Source: Lachnospiraceae bacterium (GTDB taxonomy: Bacteria > Bacillota_A > Clostridia > Lachnospirales > Lachnospiraceae). From it: a stretch of DNA of 8,050 nt. The position numbers were made by a program, and so were the translations under genes. Of this stretch, positions 6,901 through 8,050 are shown piece after piece. The notes beneath the pieces were generated by a model that was not told where the DNA came from, searched no databases, and saw nothing but the letters and a program-made list of their open reading frames with translations. The stretch spans positions 1-8,050 of the forward strand of contig JAGCAV010000022.1 in NCBI GenBank assembly GCA_017652545.1, written 5' to 3'. Numbering within the stretch: the first letter of the stretch is position 1; the number at the start of each line of letters is the position of its first letter.

Positions 6901-7227
6901 GCCGAGTTTCAGACTCTCAATCTCCGATTCCTTCTCCGCTGTCATGACAATGATCGGGATCCGGGCAAGCATCTTGTCGGCACGGACCTCTTTCAGGATC
7001 TCGAGGCCGCTTGCCCCGGGCATCAGGATATCCAGCAGGATCAAAGAGAGAATATCCGCGTTCTCCCGGATCTTTTCCATGGTCTCGATGCCGTCGCAGG
7101 CATAGATGATCTCGTACTCGTCACTGAGCATATGACCGAGAATCTCCCGGTTGATCATCTCATCATCCGCGATCAGGATCGTCCGCCTGCCTCCCGCAGC
7201 ATTGAATTTTTCATAATCAGTTCCCAT
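3994..7227 (-). CDS. Double-headed c-di-GMP protein: REC - degenerate GGDEF - EAL - TM - CHASE3-like sensor - TM - GGDEF
   Basis: The product has 1077 residues from the ATG at 7227, which has GAGG 8 nt upstream. Longer starts at GTG 7248 or ATG 7245 lack such a site. Residues 15-130 are a receiver domain with D21/D22, phosphoacceptor D66, T96 and K116. Residues 147-300 are a GGDEF domain that keeps D180 but has EADAF (222-226) for GGDEF, so it is probably not a cyclase. Residues 315-562 are an EAL phosphodiesterase with EAL (346-348), N405, E437, DDFGTGYSSL from 467, K488, E524 and Q544 all present. A polar linker (563-637) leads to TM1 (about 638-658), a helical extracytoplasmic region of about 190 residues whose start resembles CHASE3 (FVVTGELEYL), and TM2 (849-870). 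A final GGDEF domain has D952, an intact GGDEF (993-997) and inhibitory site RxxD (984-987). One protein may thus both make and degrade c-di-GMP. Activities are predicted from residues only. Confidence 0.93.
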   Translation of the reverse strand: MGTDYEKFNAAGGRRTILIADDEMINREILGHMLSDEYEIIYACDGIETMEKIRENADILSLILLDILMPGASGLEILKEVRADKMLARIPIIVMTAEKESEIESLKLGAIDFIPKPYPLSGVIQARVKRTIELSEDRETIRSTERDELTGLYTREFFYRYAELFDQRHKDMDMDAILVDVNHFRMINERYGKAYGDEVLCRIGEQVREVVNQSDGLACRREADAFMIYCPHREDYQEILENASVSLSDGEDTGNRVRLRMGVYSHVDRTIDIERRFDRAKMAADTVRGSFTRTVGIYDNRLHEQQLYAEQLIEDFPAAIEENQFKVYYQPKFDVRPDTPVLASAEALVRWMHPELGIISPGIFIPLFEENGLIQKLDLYVWRETARQIREWKERLRYHIPVSVNVSRIDMYDPLLPDTLKGILSEYGISGKDMLLEVTESAYTEDSAQIIATVEKLRSMDFRIEMDDFGTGYSSLNMISNLPIDALKLDMQFIRDAFREGGNAHMLEVIIGLSDYLSVPVIAEGVETEQQLHALKTLGCDLVQGYFFSKPVPAEEFEPFILQRKEADLAALAEKKEKETNKPDMPDSSGELKAREAKLSVLNRRTEAAQEDGQKDKDASVPAGKEVKEHTGIQLRTMSIFSVILAVMAAAAILILDVSVTRGYQRMEKASDRYILAQQAATDLEIASDYMTDRVRCFVVTGELEYLKDFFEEVKVTRRRDNAVDELEMLLEGTDSSALTSLGSALELSNELVLIENQAMRLVVEAGDYDPAQIPEEISSIRLTAEEAKMSEAELLEQARTLVFGNGYVHYKDKIRENVGLCTQALIGSSSQELEKASSQLALLVNIQTGTTIFFLLIVLAIVTIITLMVRKPLTNMVLKMQDQEMIPPTGVEELRFVTRTYNRILKENMEARERLSHEASHDALTGLLNRGAYDLLMENADKEHLALILIDVDHFKEVNDTYGHASGDRVLKRVADILRSSFRSVDILCRIGGDEFAVVMTRVNSSMGQLVMNKINRANDLLQHPKDDLPPVSLSVGVAFSDRENPKGDIFHDADFALYQVKEAGRKGCRIYQGEA

Positions 7228-7268
7228 ACGTACCGCCTCACGCATCACTTCGTTTCACGGAAACATGT

Positions 7269-7997
7269 TCACACATTTCCAAAACCCACATTGCTCACAT
7301 ATCCGATGGAGACCCACCCGTTCACGATGGCATGAAAGTCCGTGTCGGATTCGGCTTCCTCGTTGTACATCCCGTTCACCATCAGACGCACACCGTTTCC
7401 CGGCAGCTTCTCCAGTTCGCGGTATTTATCACGGTAAAAGGTTCCGACCGAGACCGTCCGCCCCTCCAGCACGCCTTTGCATTCCGAAAGCGGGCAGCCC
7501 GGAAAATTGACATTGATGATCTGGCCCGGGAGGAACGGCTTCTGGATCTGCTCTTCGATCACCTGATGAAGATACGCATCCGTCACCTCATGGCAGGCGC
7601 AGGCGCCCTCTGAGAGAGCAATGGAGAGAATCCCCTGAAAACATCCCTCAAAAGCCGCCCCTGCCGTTGCGGAATACTGGATATCCGAGGCGGCATTGTA
7701 ACCGTAATTGATTCCCGAAAGAACCAGGTCCGGCTTCCGGTCCATAATGCTGAGGCTTCCCACCCTGACACAGTCTCCCGGGGTTCCGCTGCAGGAAAAA
7801 GCATGCACACCCGGAACGGGAAAGTCATGCGGGTATACATCAATATGAGAATGCAGCGTAATGCTGTGGGAAGCCGCGCTCCTCTGTCCGTCGGGCGCGA
7901 CCAGCCAGACCTCACCGAAGCGCAAGGCTTCCCGTGCCAGACGGATCAGCCCATCTGAGGTAATCCCGTCATCATTTGTGATCAATATCTTCTTCAT
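7269..7997 (-). CDS. surE: 5'/3'-nucleotidase SurE
   Basis: SurE is a cytoplasmic metal-dependent phosphatase that removes phosphate from nucleoside monophosphates. The 242 residues from the ATG at 7997 match the family length. Signatures visible are the N-terminal ILITNDDG with metal ligands D9/D10, APDGQRSAASHS (34-45) with the conserved Ser, CSGTPGDCV (69-77), SGINYGYN (94-101) with N97, and YSATAGAAFEG (108-118). The end, TDFHAIVNGWVSI, is typical. An in-frame GTG at 8009 would extend it by four residues, but SurE proteins normally begin just before the ILxTNDDG strand, so the ATG is preferred; the ribosome binding site is weak for either. It lies 17 to 41 bp from neighbours on the same strand, so it is probably in an operon with the upstream fragment and the c-di-GMP gene downstream. 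Confidence 0.95.
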   Translation of the reverse strand: MKKILITNDDGITSDGLIRLAREALRFGEVWLVAPDGQRSAASHSITLHSHIDVYPHDFPVPGVHAFSCSGTPGDCVRVGSLSIMDRKPDLVLSGINYGYNAASDIQYSATAGAAFEGCFQGILSIALSEGACACHEVTDAYLHQVIEEQIQKPFLPGQIINVNFPGCPLSECKGVLEGRTVSVGTFYRDKYRELEKLPGNGVRLMVNGMYNEEAESDTDFHAIVNGWVSIGYVSNVGFGNV

Positions 7998-8013
7998 CCC
8001 TGTTTTCACTCTT

Positions 8014-8049
8014 TCAGTTCATCATCTGATACAGATCCCTGACCGAGCC
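8014..8049 (-). CDS. C-terminal end of an unidentified upstream gene (partial)
   Basis: On the minus strand a frame entering from the right edge reads eleven codons and stops at TGA 8016-8014, 16 bp before the surE ATG. Its codons mostly end in G or C, like the neighbouring genes, which favours it over a second open frame ending at 8006. The few residues (ending LYQMMN) are not enough to name a product. The close spacing suggests an operon with surE. Confidence 0.38.
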   Translation of the reverse strand, partial: GSVRDLYQMMN

Positions 8050-8050
8050 C

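Noticed and set aside
7252..7264. Inverted repeat GTTTC-ACG-GAAAC between surE and the c-di-GMP gene
   Set aside because: It has only five pairs with a 3-nt loop and no T-tract, so it is too weak to call a terminator or operator.
5629..7335. Plus-strand open frame of 568 codons opposite the c-di-GMP gene
   Set aside because: It lies antisense to a gene with clear REC, GGDEF and EAL motifs. Its translation is rich in His, Asp, Arg and Pro with no recognisable domain, and there is no ribosome binding site. It is a by-product of codon bias on the coding strand.

Overview
The window reads as a chromosomal segment of an anaerobic, moderately high-GC Firmicute. A Clostridia/Lachnospiraceae-type genome is my inference. 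It rests on AGGAGG-type ribosome binding sites, G/C-ending codons, a TRAP dicarboxylate-type transporter, a short KdpD-like kinase lacking the usual N-terminal sensor, and large multidomain c-di-GMP proteins. No mobile element, tRNA, rRNA or CRISPR array was seen.

Layout. (1) Positions 1-1355, plus strand: the last codons of a probable TRAP small permease (dctQ), then the complete large permease dctM, overlapping by one base. (2) Positions 1353-3243, minus strand: a two-component pair, a KdpD-like histidine kinase followed by a KdpE-like OmpR/PhoB response regulator. It ends at a strong intrinsic terminator whose T-tract overlaps the dctM stop codon. (3) Positions 3244-3531: a 288-bp divergent control region. 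It carries two promoters of nearly identical design (TTAACA-type direct repeats at 11-bp pitch, 10-11 bp upstream of a perfect TATAAT, with no recognisable -35), and on the plus side a structured leader with two strong hairpins. (4) Positions 3532-3986, plus strand: two translationally coupled genes for small, unrecognised membrane proteins. (5) Positions 3994-7227, minus strand: one very large gene for a c-di-GMP protein with order REC, degenerate GGDEF, EAL, TM, extracytoplasmic CHASE3-like region, TM, intact GGDEF. (6) Positions 7269-7997, minus strand: the nucleotidase surE, preceded by the last codons of another gene running off the window.

How it may work together. The kinase/regulator pair probably controls both itself and the small-membrane-protein operon, because the same repeat element sits at the same place in both divergent promoters. 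No KdpFABC potassium pump is present here, so the usual Kdp target is absent from this window and the small proteins are the nearest candidate output. The c-di-GMP gene follows surE on the same strand after 41 bp and may be cotranscribed with it. It carries one predicted phosphodiesterase and one predicted diguanylate cyclase, and so appears able both to make and to degrade c-di-GMP under separate inputs: a receiver domain at the N-terminus and an extracytoplasmic sensor near the C-terminus.

The most interesting items are the double-headed c-di-GMP protein and the mirrored promoter region that drives an uncharacterised small-protein operon.
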